Of a stretch of 64,000 nucleotides of DNA, positions 50,044-63,852 are shown in pieces. The stretch's first letter is position 1, and each line of letters begins with the position of its first letter. A program made the position numbers and the translations under genes. This DNA comes from Epiperipatus broadwayi (taxonomy: Eukaryota; Onychophora; Udeonychophora; Euonychophora; Peripatidae), in NCBI GenBank assembly GCA_028023455.1, contig JAQFVV010013356.1, positions 67,501 through 131,500 of the forward strand, in the 5' to 3' direction. Under the pieces are notes generated by a model, which did no database searches, was not told the DNA's origin, and saw only the letters and a list, made by a program, of their open reading frames with translations.

Positions 50044-52741
50044 TTTTAAATTCATATTAATAAAAACATATTTTATCTAAAAATTTTTAAATACTTCGAA
50101 CAAAATCGTATTGTAGAATTTAAAATCAAAGTATATTATAATAATTATCATTTATCAAATATAGTTTTAATTTTAAAAAAATTCTTACTTAGTTCAAATT
50201 AAAAATAAATGGGAGAGTTTTATAATTATTATCTATTATAACATGCTGATTTTAGATTTTTTAATTATCAAAATCAGAATTAAAGTACTTAAGTAGACCT
50301 TTTTTAATGTTTGATATAATTTATAATAATTTTAAATATCAAAATTATTATTTAACCATTAATCTGTTATTCCAATGTATATATTTTAAATAAATATCTA
50401 CAAAAAATGTTGTTTGCTTACATTTCTATTTTTCCTTCCAACATTATATATGTATATGTGCACACATACAGTATATTGTTGCATGCCATGAGACATTGCT
50501 GTCTCATATTTCTCATCATGAAGAAAAGAAAAACAGAATCCTAACAATATTTTATATAATATACATATGTAAATGAGACATTTATTTATATAGAGCTATG
50601 TTTATAAATTGTAATCAACTAAAGATCAGCCTTTCAAGCTAACGTACATGCGCTTTTTACGAATGTTAATAATAATAAATGAATACTTTCATTTCCAACA
50701 CAAGATAAAGTCTTTGTGAACGAATAAATGAATCACTTTCATATCCAGTACTTAACATTTGCCCATATATAAGCATTTGGGTTGAATGAATAAGTGATTC
50801 ATTTATTCGTTCGCAAAGACTTTATCTTGTATTGAAAATGAAAGTATTCATTTATTATTATTAACATTCATAAAAAGCACATGTATGTTAGCTTGAAAGG
50901 CTGATCTTTAGTTTATTATAATATACATATATAATTTAAAAATTTTCATACTTTAAACCATATCGTCACCAATTTTTCCAGAGATCTGACAGCTAACAGA
51001 ATGAATAGTGACTTGAAATTCTGAAATAGGTTAAGAATTAAGTTACTGCACATAAGTACATATCACTTCAGCATAACACCAAGAGAGTTGCATCAATTTA
51101 AATGCTATGAGTTACTTACAACTCTTGATATGAAATAAACGTTTGCAAAGCCTTATTCCTTTGAGTATTCGAGGCTGAAATTACAGTCTACAGGCTTATG
51201 TTAACTGTCCATAAAATCTGTCAATATTTCTTACTCATTTATGAGACTTAGAGTCATGTAAATATAAATATTAAAGTAAGTTGGAACAGAGCCTGAGATA
51301 GAACACACTATGGAGCTGCATGAAAACATTGCATTGTCAAGCATATGACAAAATCCTTTGTCCATCATGAGTACTGAAGGTATAGATAAACGAAGTTCAG
51401 CAGTCAAAGTCCAATCCGATGACTAAAAATTCTTTGTTTCTGTTCTATTTTAAATATGAACATTTTCCATTTACATACCAAAATCATCATTCCATAATGT
51501 ATAAATAATCATTAAGTAAACAAATTTTTACATATTTTCTTGTCACATATTTCGCAATAATTTTTTTAATATTAATTTTGCATAAAATACAGACTTTTTT
51601 TCTATGATATTATTACATTTGTGATCCAAATTGTATGGTAATTTTTATTAGTAGTGACCAATAGTACTCGATCACCATCAAGCCCACGGTTGGTCATCAT
51701 TTATAATGGTACAAAAAATGGCAATAATCATGGGGATATAAAAGAACACAATCATTTAACATAAATAATCACCAAAAATAAAATGAATAAGTAAAAAAAA
51801 CTTTAAGTAATTATAACAATAATTGTAAGTTGCAAGCTGCATCACCATCAATGCTTTGGCCATAAAATACAATAATTGCACATGTCAACTATAAAGTCAA
51901 TTTTCTTTAAAAAATAAAATTCATTGAATGGATTTTAAAAAATATATCTTTGCATCATCCAGAGAATTATCTAGATGTCCACACACAAACACGAACCTTC
52001 TCATTTATATAAAATAACTACTCTTGCTCAGGCTACCTTGGGAAGCAAAAATTCAAGGGACTGTGTTTGTAAACTAAAAAATAACAACAAATGATATTTT
52101 TAATTAACTTTAGTATGAAATAAATCCACTGGAATAACTTAAAACAATAGTCAATACATTTATTAATCAGAAATAATAAAAAAATTAAAGGATTTTTATG
52201 TACTCTATAAATATAGATACATCATTCTGATTTTAATTATTAATAACAAAAAGATGCTATAATAGTGCAATTTACAGATATTTCAATATAAGTTTGTGGA
52301 CAGACACATATATTAACATACAAATGTGTCCATATAATAACATGAAATTAACATTTGTCAGTAAACTAATAAAAAATCCAAATCATTTTAAATAAAACAT
52401 ATGTAATACAACTGATTATAACAGATATGGGTACCCATGCATATGTGTGCATACACTGACATTTATAGCCTAGTAATATTTTATTTGTCAATAATAAATT
52501 TATTAAATCCATATGTCCGTACTATTATATTCTCATAAGATATAATTAATTTAATATTGAAAATATACATAAAATAAATGAACATATACATGTGTATTCT
52601 AATATAAAATAGGGGATACAACTTTTAAATCACTTCTTACCAATCAATGTTATTAGCATATTATTTTTAATTGTAACAATTCAGTTTGAAAGTTTTTATA
52701 AAACTCTGGCTCTTGTTTTTTATTTCCAATATTTAAGAAAG
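50044..52741. other. Inner left arm, AT-rich, no gene seen
   Basis: Apart from the foldback at 50,617 nothing coding is supported. The segment is mirrored almost exactly at 53,206-55,900. Confidence 0.5.
50617..50913. repeat. 297-bp foldback element with ~119-bp arms (left arm)
   Basis: The left arm starts AACTAAAGATCAGCCTTTC and runs to about 50,735. The right arm (about 50,795-50,913) is its inverted copy. The loop of about 58 bp holds CCCATATATAAGCATTTGGG. Mirror copy at 55,032-55,328. Confidence 0.9.
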
Positions 52742-53205
52742 CAAACATTAAGATCATGGAATTATGGGAAAGGTGACCTTTCAAAGTATTCGTTGACAAA
52801 GACTACGAGGATAGTCAAAAGTGCTCTTAAGTGATGTTTATATTTTTTGTTCTTTTTAAAATATGTATTTTCTAATATTTATTTATAAGTTTACACACAC
52901 ACACACATATATATATATATATGGACACACACTACTAGTTGTTTGTGCCATGAGTCACATGACTGTCTCATATCTATATATACACTACACATACAAGGGA
53001 TGTAGTTCATGAACTGATATTAGTTGGTGAGTAGAATATATTATCTATTAAAAATGGCATTATATCAAACATGTAAAGTTAAATAGTTAATTTATAAGTT
53101 ATAAAATAAATAAAGAATGAATGGCCATTTGATCTCCATAGAATTTGTTCCAGTTATCATTCATATTTTTTTTTATTTTGGAATTAGAAAAGTAAATTCA
53201 GACAT
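52742..53205. other. 464-bp unique spacer at the palindrome centre
   Basis: This is the only part of the palindrome without an inverted partner. It contains an (AC)n/(AT)n run (about 52,892-52,921) and a word of the type GTGCCATGAGTCACATGACT. There is no coding. Confidence 0.85.
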
Positions 53206-55031
53206 CTTTCTTAAATATTGGAAATAAAAAACAAGAGCCAGAGTTTTATAAAAACTTTCAAACTGAATTGTTACAATTAAAAATAATATGCTAATAACAT
53301 TGATTGGTAAGAAGTGATTTAAAAGTTGTATCCCCTATTTTATATTAGAATACACATGTATATGTTCATTTATTTTATGTATATTTTCAATATTAAATTA
53401 ATTATATCTTATGAGAATATAATAGTACGGACATATGGATTTAATAAATTTATTATTGACAAATAAAATATTACTAGGCTATAAATGTCAGTGTATGCAC
53501 ACATATGCATGGGTACCCATATCTGTTATAATCAGTTGTATTACATATGTTTTATTTAAAATGATTTGGATTTTTTATTAGTTTACTGACAAATGTTAAT
53601 TTCATGTTATTATATGGACACATTTGTATGTTAATATATGTGTCTGTCCACAAACTTATATTGAAATATCTGTAAATTGCACTATTATAGCATCTTTTTG
53701 TTATTAATAATTAAAATCAGAATGATGTATCTATATTTATAGAGTACATAAAAGTCCCTTAATTTTTTTATTATTTCTGATTAATAAATGTATTGACTAT
53801 TGTTTTAAGTTATTCCAGTGGATTTATTTCATACTAAAGTTAATTAAAAATATCATTTGTTGTTATTTTTTAGTTTACAAACACAGTCCCTTGAATTTTT
53901 GCTTCCCAAGGTAGCCTGAGCAAGAGTAGTTATTTTATATAAATGAGAAGGTTCGTGTTTGTGTGTGGACATCTAGATAATTCTCTGGATGATGCAAAGA
54001 TATATTTTTTTAAAATCCATTCAATGAATTTTATTTTTTAAAGAAAATTGACTTTATAGTTGACATGTGCAATTATTGTATTTTATGGACAAAGCATTGA
54101 TGGTGATGCAGCTTGTAACTTACAATTATTGTTATAATTACTTAAAGTTTTTTTACTTATTCATTTTATTTTTGGTGATTATTTATGTTAAATGATTGTG
54201 TTCTTTTATATCCCCATGATTATTGCCATTTTTGTACCATTATAAATGATGACCAACCGTGGGCTTGATGGTGATCGAGTACTATTGGTCACTACTAATA
54301 AAAATTACCATACAATTTGGATCACAAATGTAATAATATCATAGAAAAAAGTCTGTATTTTATGCAAAATTAATATTAAAAAAATTATTACGAAATATGT
54401 GACAAGAAAATATGTAAAAATTTGTTTACTTAATGATTATTTATACATTATGGAATGATGATTTTGGTATGTAAATGGAAAATGTTCATATTTAAAATAG
54501 AACAGAAACAAAGAATTTTTAGTCATCGGATTGGACTTTGACTGCTGAACTTCGTTTATCTATACCTTCAGTACTCATGATGGACAAAGGATTTTGTCAT
54601 ATGCTTGACAATGCAATGTTTTCATGCAGCTCCATAGTGTGTTCTATCTCAGGCTCTGTTCCAACTTACTTTAATATTTATATTTACATGACTCTAAGTC
54701 TCATAAATGAGTAAGAAATATTGACAGATTTTATGGACAGTTAACATAAGCCTGTAGACTGTAATTTCAGCCTCGAATACTCAAAGGAATAAGGCTTTGC
54801 AAACGTTTATTTCATATCAAGAGTTGTAAGTAACTCATAGCATTTAAATTGATGCAACTCTCTTGGTGTTATGCTGAAGTGATATGTACTTATGTGCAGT
54901 AACTTAATTCTTAACCTATTTCAGAATTTCAAGTCACTATTCATTCTGTTAGCTGTCAGATCTCTGGAAAAATTGGTGAGGATATGGTTTAAAGTATGAA
55001 AATTTTTAAATTATATATGTATATTATAATA

Positions 55032-55328
55032 AACTAAAGATCAGCCTTTCAAGCTAACATACATGTGCTTTTTATGAATGTTAATAATAATAAATGAATA
55101 CTTTCATTTTCAACACAAGATAAAGTCTTTGCGAACGAATAAATGAATCACTTATTCATTCAACCCAAATGCTTATATATGGGCAAATGTTAAGTACTGG
55201 ATATGAAAGTGATTCATTTATTTGTTCACAAAGACTTTATCTTGTGTCGGAAATGAAAGTATTCATTTATTATTATTAACATTCGTAAAAAGCGCATGTA
55301 CGTTAGCTTGAAAGGCTGATCTTTAGTT
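55032..55328. repeat. 297-bp foldback element (right-arm copy)
   Basis: Mirror of 50,617-50,913, with a few substitutions (for example AACATACATGTGC against AACGTACATGCGC). Confidence 0.9.
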
Positions 55329-55900
55329 GATTACAATTTATAAACATAGCTCTATATAAATAAATGTCTCATTTACATATGTATATTATATAAAATATTG
55401 TTAGGATTCTGTTTTTCTTTTCTTCATGATGAGAAATATGAGACAGCAATGTCTCATGGCATGCAACAATATACTGTATGTGTGCACATATACATATATA
55501 ATGTTGGAAGGAAAAATAGAAATGTAAGCAAACAACATTTTTTGTAGATATTTATTTAAAATATATACATTGGAATAACAGATTAATGGTTAAATAATAA
55601 TTTTGATATTTAAAATTATTATAAATTATATCAAACATTAAAAAAGGTCTACTTAAGTACTTTAATTCTGATTTTGATAATTAAAAAATCTAAAATCAGC
55701 ATGTTATAATAGATAATAATTATAAAACTCTCCCATTTATTTTTAATTGAACTAAGTAAGAATTTTTTTAAAATTAAAACTATATTTGATAAATGATAAT
55801 TATTATAATATACTTTGATTTTAAATTCTACAATACGATTTTGTTCGAAGTATTTAAAAATTTTTAGATAAAATATGTTTTTATTAATATGAATTTAAAA

Positions 55901-57370
55901 ACCATTAAGCATCACATGATCACATTTCCTATACTAGCACATTAATTGTTGATAAACAGAGCAAAACTCTCCATACAGTATTGCCACCTGTGCTAAACAG
56001 AGTAATCAATGGATGCCAGAAGGCTTGTGCATCAAATCCCTATCTAATGCCTACTCATCCAATATCCCCAGACTAGTTTCTGGCTTGTGGCCTTCGTCAG
56101 TGAGGAGCTTTGGATCTGAGAGCACTGCATCTAGATCTTAGGATCTAATGCAACCCTCTAGCAACCACCTTTTATCTCTACTTAACTACAAAACTATGAG
56201 AATGAAATTGAAAACATAAAAAATATTTTCAATCTAAGCTCAATAGCTTATATAGTCATATGGGTCTGAACTCAGTTCAGCACCCATACATTTTGGTATC
56301 TTTGGCTCTTTTACAACCATAGCCACCACTATCCTATTAGGCAGGATTGGTGTTAAACCATTAAGCATCACATGCTTTCCTCTCCCCTCCCGTGTTCCAT
56401 TAAGCATCACATGTTTAGCACAGGTGGCAATACTGTATGGAGAGTTTTGCTCTGTTTATCAACAATTAATGTGCTAGTATAGGAAATGTGATCATGTGAT
56501 GCTTAATGGTTTAACACCAATCCTGCCTAATAGGATAGTGGTGGCTATGGTTGTAAAAGAGCCAAAGACACCAAAATGTATGGGTGCTGAACTGAGTTCA
56601 GACCCATATGACTATATAAGCTATTGAGCTTAGATTGAAAAATTTTTTATGTTTTCAATTTCATTCTCATAGTTTTGTAGTTAAGTAGAGATAAAAGGTG
56701 GTTGCTAGAGGGTTGCATTAGATCCTAAGATCTAGATGCAGTGCTCTCAGATCCAAAGCTCCTCACTGACGAAGCCACAAGCCAGAAACTAGTCTGGGGA
56801 TATTGGATGAGTAGGCATTAGATAGGGATTTGATGCACAAGCCTTCTGGCATCCATTGATTACTCTGTTTAGCACAGGTGGCAATACTGTATGGAGAGTT
56901 TTGCTCTGTTTATCAACAATTAATGTGCTAGTATAGGAAATGTGATCATGTGATGCTTAATGGTTTAACACCAATCCTGCATAATAGGATAGTTGTGGCT
57001 ATGGTTGTAAAAGAGCCAAAGACACCAAAATGTATGGGTGCTGAACTGAGTTCAGACCCATATGACTATATAAGCTATTGAGCTTAGATTGAAAATATTT
57101 TTTATGTTTTCAATTTCATTCTCATAGTTTTGTAGTTAAGTAGAGATAAAAGGTGGTTGCTAGAGGGTTGCATTAGATCCTAAGATCTAGATGCAGTGCT
57201 CTCAGATCCAAAGCTCCTCACTGACGAAGGCCACAAGCCAGAAACTAGTCTGGGGATATTGGATGAGTAGGCATTAGATAGGGATTTGATGCACAAGCCT
57301 TCTGGCATCCATTGATTACTCTGTTTAGCACAGGTGGCAATACTGTATGGAGAGTTTTGCTCTGTTTATG
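55901..57370. repeat. Palindromic array of ~454-bp foldback units, subfamily E (right arm)
   Basis: A partial and one plus unit (to about 56,375) are followed by a unique junction with the GC-rich word CTCTCCCCTCCCGTG. Minus units then follow: a partial from about 56,412, then two full ones to 57,370. Mirroring the left array would predict two plus units, so one unit was lost here or gained on the left. Confidence 0.9.
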
Positions 57371-60300
57371 AATTTAAAAAGTTATTGTTTTTTTCAATCA
57401 AGATAAAAAAATTTACTTAGTTATTGTGTTTTCAAATTACTCCATATACTATAAAAAGTGGGTTTAAAAGAAAAATAGGGACATAATTATATTGAAAACA
57501 TAAGGCAGACATTAAATGAAAGTCAGCTGCTGCGAGTTTTATGTCAGTCGAGTTTGAACTCACATAAAAGTAATGGATAGCATTGCTATTATTAAGAGCC
57601 CATATGTGAGTAGTAGACTGCTTGCCTGACTGAAGTCCATCAAACTAAATAGTGTAAATGGGCTGACTGATCATCAACATTTATCTAATAAATGCCCAAT
57701 CTGAAATTGTCAATAAAAAGTCTATTGCTCTATTATGGATATGATCAAAATAAGCCAGCTAACTGAGAGTCTACCATGCTAAATTTTATACGTATGCTAT
57801 TTCATCTATATGCAAAAGAGCACAAATATGGCTATATATTGTAATGTGAATGTGAGATGTGAGTTATAAAAGCTACATATAGCTCACATCATGTATGTTT
57901 TTAAAGTGTATTTTAAAACACAAATTTGTAAAAATAAAAAGATTGCTTCTTTTTTTTTTTTTAGAATAAAACAGTTCTTAGCAAGAGAGTGGGTAATATA
58001 AAGTTAGGAAAATTAAAAATAATTCTTAAGTAAATATTGAAACTGGCTCTCCCTTTTTATAAATTACAGAAAAAAAATGTATGTATGAAAATAAAAATAA
58101 AATAATAACAAATAAATGTAAAAATTAAAACAAAAGTTAATTTTTAAAAAGAAAAACTTTTAAGTGTAATTAGTAAAAGATAAAATAAAGTACAACAATT
58201 AAATTAATTAAAACCACACAAAATATTTCATCGATGATGAGATAATTAGATTAATCTTGAAGTGAGATTAGATAGCTGAAAAATGCAAGAATTAATTAAA
58301 TTTGATCTCAGTCATGATAAAAATAAAACAATGGGTGAGAGAAATATAAAAGAGAGAAGAGAAAATAAGAATATGCAGAACAAGAGAGATTGTTATATAA
58401 CATCAGAGTATAAGTGATATTGTTATTACTATAAACAATCTGCCATGATAGAATTACTATTGAAAATAAAAAAGAGAAGATGGTGAGAAAAGGGTTGTTG
58501 GAAAAGCTGTTCATGTTTCCAGTATGCCCATTCCTTGACCCATTCATCACTGAAGGCCAAATTATCAATGTGCATTGCTAAAGAACAGTAGGAGTGCTTG
58601 GCTACCCTTTGAGCCTGAGTCCTCAGTACCTATCAGATGTTTTCAAACTGAAACTAATGCCTGACCTGTGATATGTGAGCTGCCAATATTCTCTCTCTCC
58701 CATTGTCAATCTGAAGAACAGAAAGAAAAACAATAACCATTGATGGAAATAAAAAGGTCTACAGGTTCATAGTCAATAAGTAAAAGGAAACAAATATACA
58801 ACTTCCCAAATGAAGGTGTCTTGTGCTATTAAAAAATCTGGGTAAATATATTTTTTCTCTTCACTATAAATGTCTAAACATATATGTGCCTACAGTTACC
58901 AACATAACTGCAGCTATCTCTTCACAAAATATTTTAGCCAACTTTGCAGCTAGATATTAGCCATCTGCTTTACAAAAATATTAAGACAACAACTATCTTC
59001 AAAAAAATTATTATCACATCTTTGCAATTGGCCAATTTGACCATCTGCTTCACAAAATATTAAAGCCAGATTCTTCTGGGCAGTTCAACTACAAGCAAAA
59101 ACTGAACTGATATTTTTTACCAGTCCTTTTATAGAATTGGTTTGGGGTGATAACAGCAAAGTTAATTAAAAAAGTTTTTTTTATCTTTTCAAAAAAATCA
59201 CTAATCATTTCAACACAACTTTGAAATTTACCAAAGGTGAGATATACATGTTTTATTTCAATCCTTTGAAATTTTTAATCTACAAAGATTTTTAACTAAA
59301 TAATAGAAATGCATACAATCACTAATTAGAAATAGATATTTTATACAAATTTATTTAAAAAATTTCAAAAATAAACACTGCTTGTTTTTAAATTTCAAAA
59401 TCAGAATAATCTTATATATTTAGACCTTTATTTAAAACAAAATATTTATTTCATAATAAAATTCTATTTTAAATTCAGAATTATTTAATCCTTTAAAGGA
59501 TTATTATTCTCAGTGGAATGTAGAAAATATCTACAAAATTTTATGTCTATGTTTATTTTTACTTTTCCTTTATTATATATATGTTGAAATGAAGATTTTC
59601 ATGGGTTGCATATCTAAAAGACATATTTTGCAGGTTTATCCATGTCAAAAAATTTAAATATTGATATACCAACATTTCAACTTGATCACACAGTAGATGA
59701 CTTGTGAGATCAAGTTGAAACATCGGTATATCAATATTTAAATTTTTTAACACAGATGAACCCGCAAAATATCTTTTTTATATATGTGTATGCACACACA
59801 TAATTATATTTTGCTGTGTGCCATGTAATTCAGACAGTTACAATATATACATATATATAGTGTAACGATCTAGAGATAGTGAGCTTAATGTAATCTGCGC
59901 TACAGGGCGCCATCTAGGTATTTGAACCTAGAAAAATTTATAAAGTAGGCAGATACGTAAGTCAAAAAAAAATTTTTTTTATTTTCTATATTTTGATATC
60001 CGGTCATTATCCCATTGTCATTAGCTCAGTGCAACAGCAGAGATTTATATTTTATTAAAAATTCTTATCTAAGAATATATAAAAAAGAATAAAATAAGCC
60101 ACTGCCAATAATTATACACACAAACATTTATTAACACACATATAAATTTTGAATCATTTTAACATTACTTTTACTTTATAATTTTAACTTGATTTTAGAA
60201 TTTGATTTTACAATTTTAATTTTTAAGAGTTTGCTTTTTAATTTTTATAAGTTCGCACAGATGGATTTATAAAATGTGTTTTTAATGTTGAGTATAGATC

Positions 60301-61791
60301 GGTTACATAGATTACACGGTTAAAAAAAACATTTCAAAATAAACATAAACAAACAAAATACAAAGTCATTGATACCATCAATTGCATAGGGAATATAAGA
60401 AACCCAATGGTATTCATCATAAGATACCACATTGACACCAATAACTTAAAAGACATCCAAATAAATATATTTTAGATACTCACCGTAAGGTATCATTATT
60501 TACCGAATGTCTATATATTTTAATCAAATATGAAAACCAAAAACATAATTAACCGATAACGAATCCATGCAAAGTATCAAGTATAAATAGACTACATAGA
60601 TTTGCTATTAAAAAAAAATATTCTATCCTTTTCTAACCTTAGGCCAAAAGTTTGCAGCTAAACCAGCGTCAATTCATCTGATATATTGATGTGTTCAATG
60701 TAATACGAAATACTACAGCACAATTAGGTTAAGAGAAGAAATTGCTTCTCATCAGATAGGAACACTACATCTATCTGATGATAAGAGCAATAAAAAAACA
60801 CTCCATAGGAAGGAACTGTGGTCTCCATCTTATAATTCCTCCCATAGGCAAAATGAGTGTGTGTGGCATATAAAGTGATTCTGCCTGTAGCGAATCTTGT
60901 ACTACATCTACTAATTACACCAATATATCCAATACATTGACCTAATTCAACTATGAAACAAATAACCTAAGATTACCCTCCCCTAATATAACTTTACAAA
61001 TCTATACAACCATTCACGCCTGACTTAAGTTTAACATTTATATAATTTAATTTAACGAAAAACAGAAATCATAATAAAAACTTAAAGAACAAAAAAAAAT
61101 AAATGGAAATGATTTTACAAAAAAGAAATACATCAAATAAAATTATAACTAATTTAGTCAGATAGAAATTCTTCTATTTAAAATATTGAAACATTTAGCA
61201 TTTAGAGTTCTTTTGTTTAGAAATGTTCATTAATTATATACTTTTTACTGTTTTGAAAAATGTCCGTAGTCTCTGATTTCTTGTAATGGAAGATGTTAAT
61301 TTCCATAAAGTCATAAGGAGATCAGTGTGCAGTTAACTGTTGGTCCTTTATGGTTGATGGTAATATTGGAAAATGATGTTTCATTTCTTTTTGAACAACT
61401 GAAGGAATTGAAAGTGCGTCTTTCAATCCCTTCTCCTCCAACCCTCTCCAACCTAACACATATCTGTCCTCTCTGTAATCTATTAAACCAATATTTTCCT
61501 TTTATATTAATTTTAAGGATTCAATTGACATTATGTCATTGATGTGATGGTCCTTTCACTGAGGTCCAATTCCATTGTTTTTATCTCCTATCTGACCTTT
61601 GCTTATACATTTTAAATGCCCAAGGGCTAGTTTATATTTAACTAATTAAAACAATCATTTCCATTTTTTGATTAATTAATGTGTTTTCCAAACTTAAAGA
61701 TATATTTTTATTTCTAAATCTTTTTGAGTTTTTGTTTTTAAAATATCTTTTCTATTTTTAATAACGTTTTATTTTAATAATTTTTTTTTTT
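57371..61791. other. Right-arm single-copy segment, no recognised gene
   Basis: Mirror of 43,740-48,155. The 86-codon frame returns at 58,308-58,568 on the minus strand. The 91-codon frame is broken by a TGA near 60,685. No domain is recognised. Confidence 0.45.
59616..59777. repeat. Small foldback element (right-arm copy)
   Basis: Mirror of 45,751-45,912; a base is lost in the loop region relative to the left copy. Confidence 0.85.
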
Positions 61792-62786
61792 TAAATTTTA
61801 TCAAACAAGCAGTTCAGTTCAGAAATTAATTGAGTCAGTTAAGTCAAGAGAGGACAATCAGTTGAATTAATTGTATCCAGAAACAAAATGCAGTGCTCAG
61901 CAGCTTTCCGGAACACATGTTTTCTCCACAGTCTGATGTCTGATGAAAACAGCAAGATCTGCCTGTGAAATAATGTCAGCATAACAACTTGGAAATCTCC
62001 ATCAATATATAATTGTCTTCAATAGTAATAATCATGAATAATAAGGAAACTCATCAAGGAAACATCCTAGCCAGCTGGAAGTATTCATAATGGAAATATT
62101 CTCACCTAAAGTAGCAACCAAATAAAATAAAGTTCTACATCTACATTCAAAATCCTAGGTAATAATATTTCATATTTTTGTAATAGCCATTGCATTGCAT
62201 TAATTTGTAAAGCCTCCAGAGACAAGTAATTTGAACTCTATTAAGCATGCATAAAATGAACTATTGATGTGTGTGATTGTGAATGCTATATGATTTTATA
62301 GACATCAAATATTATTTGTGCTATATTATAGTGTGTTAATTTAAAATATGCGTGTATTATATCAGATTTAGAAAATGTTTGAAATAGTAAATGTTAGTTA
62401 ATAAACTGTCTTTAAAATTAAACTTTATTTGTCAGTCAATTCTTTTTATCAATTCTTTCACCACTAATTATGTATAATCTGTTAATGATTACAAGTAACT
62501 GAGCTAGTCTATGGGTAAAACGTAGGCATTGAGTTAGTGGTCATTGCTCAAAGTGTGTTATTTATTTATTCTTGAATAGATAGCTGGCACCCATGTTTAT
62601 ACACAAACAAAAAGAAGTGCTTTGAACGTGGTGTTGAACTCAACAGCCGAGAAGAAGCTATGTCCTGGAAATGTAATGCTAGTTATATATTTTATAGCTA
62701 TCGTTTGGACATAAATATTCTCCAAATATGTTCTTCTCTGCCTAAGAGGCCGGTGTTTTGAAAGACACATATTTGAACCTGGTACA
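61792..62786 (+). repeat. Truncated 5' LTR (right-arm copy)
   Basis: Inverted partner of 42,744-43,739, ending CCTGGTACA at 62,786. It is followed by the element leader, which contains TTGGGGCTCAACGTAAG, a possible but unproven primer site. Confidence 0.72.
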
Positions 62787-63177
62787 AATGGCTATACCCA
62801 ACTTGGGGCTCAACGTAAGAAACAATAGTAACTAGATACTATCTTTCTTGTTCGAAAAATTTTTATACAAAAGCTAAATTACATATGTAAAAGTGTTTTA
62901 ATTTTAAAAAAAAGAATTGACCGAAAACTTTTTTTTCTTTAAATGAAAAGAGATTTATGCTATTTACATTATTTAAAATAAATCATTATTTTAAATCAGA
63001 GACAATTAGATGTTTGGGCAGAGTTAAAGCATTAAGATTGGGTAGACAAATGGATGAAAAGAGGTGGAGTCAGAATGTGTTTCTGTCTTACTAAGAAAAA
63101 TAAATAAAAAATAATAATATTTGATTTGTTAATGCAAAAGATAATTTTAAAAAAAAATACAAAGTAATAGCATAACT

Positions 63178-63852
63178 ATGAATAAAGAAATGGAGCTGGA
63201 AGAAAGCCCAATATATTTTAAAAATCCCCAGTTAGTGGAAAAAGAGAAAGAAGTATCTGAGACATGAATGATGATGAAAATGATGATGAATATGATGCAG
63301 GAATTTGAACAAAGTCAGCAAGAAATCAAAGCAGAAATACGAGAAATCAAACAAAGTCAGCAAGGCCTCAAAGAAGAATTGTATCAGAAATTTAAACAAA
63401 GCCAGTTAGAACTCAAAGCAGAATTGAAGGAAGAAATTAGTCAAGTTAAAGGAGAAATTAAGAAACTCAGAGCAGAAGTAAGAGAAATAAGACATGAAAT
63501 TACAGAAAACTTAGAGATAAATCAAGAAATCCTAGAAGCAGATTTTGTCAAGGAAAATCAGGAAGTTGAGGTCATGGAAGAGGTAGAAATTGAATTAGAA
63601 TCAGATAGCATTGTGACAGATAAAGTAGAAACAAATGTATATCAATAAATAGAAGAGAGACATAAGTTCAAGGTAAAACATAGTGTAGAAGTGTTTTTAC
63701 AAAAATTTAAAAAGGTTAATGTAAAAGTCCATGTTCATGTTAAATGGAGATTTAAAACAAAGAGAAAGCATAAAAAAATATTCACCGTTAGGAAAAATAT
63801 GGAGGTCTGTGAAGCTTTAAAGTTTTTTAATTTAAGGCAGAAAATAGAATGA
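63178..63852 (+). pseudogene. Coiled-coil gag-like ORF (right-arm copy), two stops
   Basis: Mirror of 41,678-42,352. ATG at 63,178, TGA at 63,265-63,267, then the ATG run at 63,268. The frame then stops early at 63,646-63,648, where the left copy has a Glu codon (GAA changed to TAA). The rest of the frame continues to about 63,852. This arm is therefore more damaged, with a 126-residue product at most from 63,268. Coiled-coil pattern as in the left copy. Confidence 0.55.

Larger units (their letters stand above)
41526..52741. repeat. Left arm of giant imperfect palindrome
   Basis: At least 11,216 bp are repeated inverted at 53,206-64,000. Paired coordinates sum to about 105,526-105,530 in the outer part (for example 45,775 with 59,753, and 42,262 with 63,268). 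They sum to about 105,945 in the inner part. The change occurs in the repeat block at 48,156-50,043. Differences are about 1% in stretches compared by eye. The arm may extend left of 41,526, because the partner sequence is beyond the window. Confidence 0.95.
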
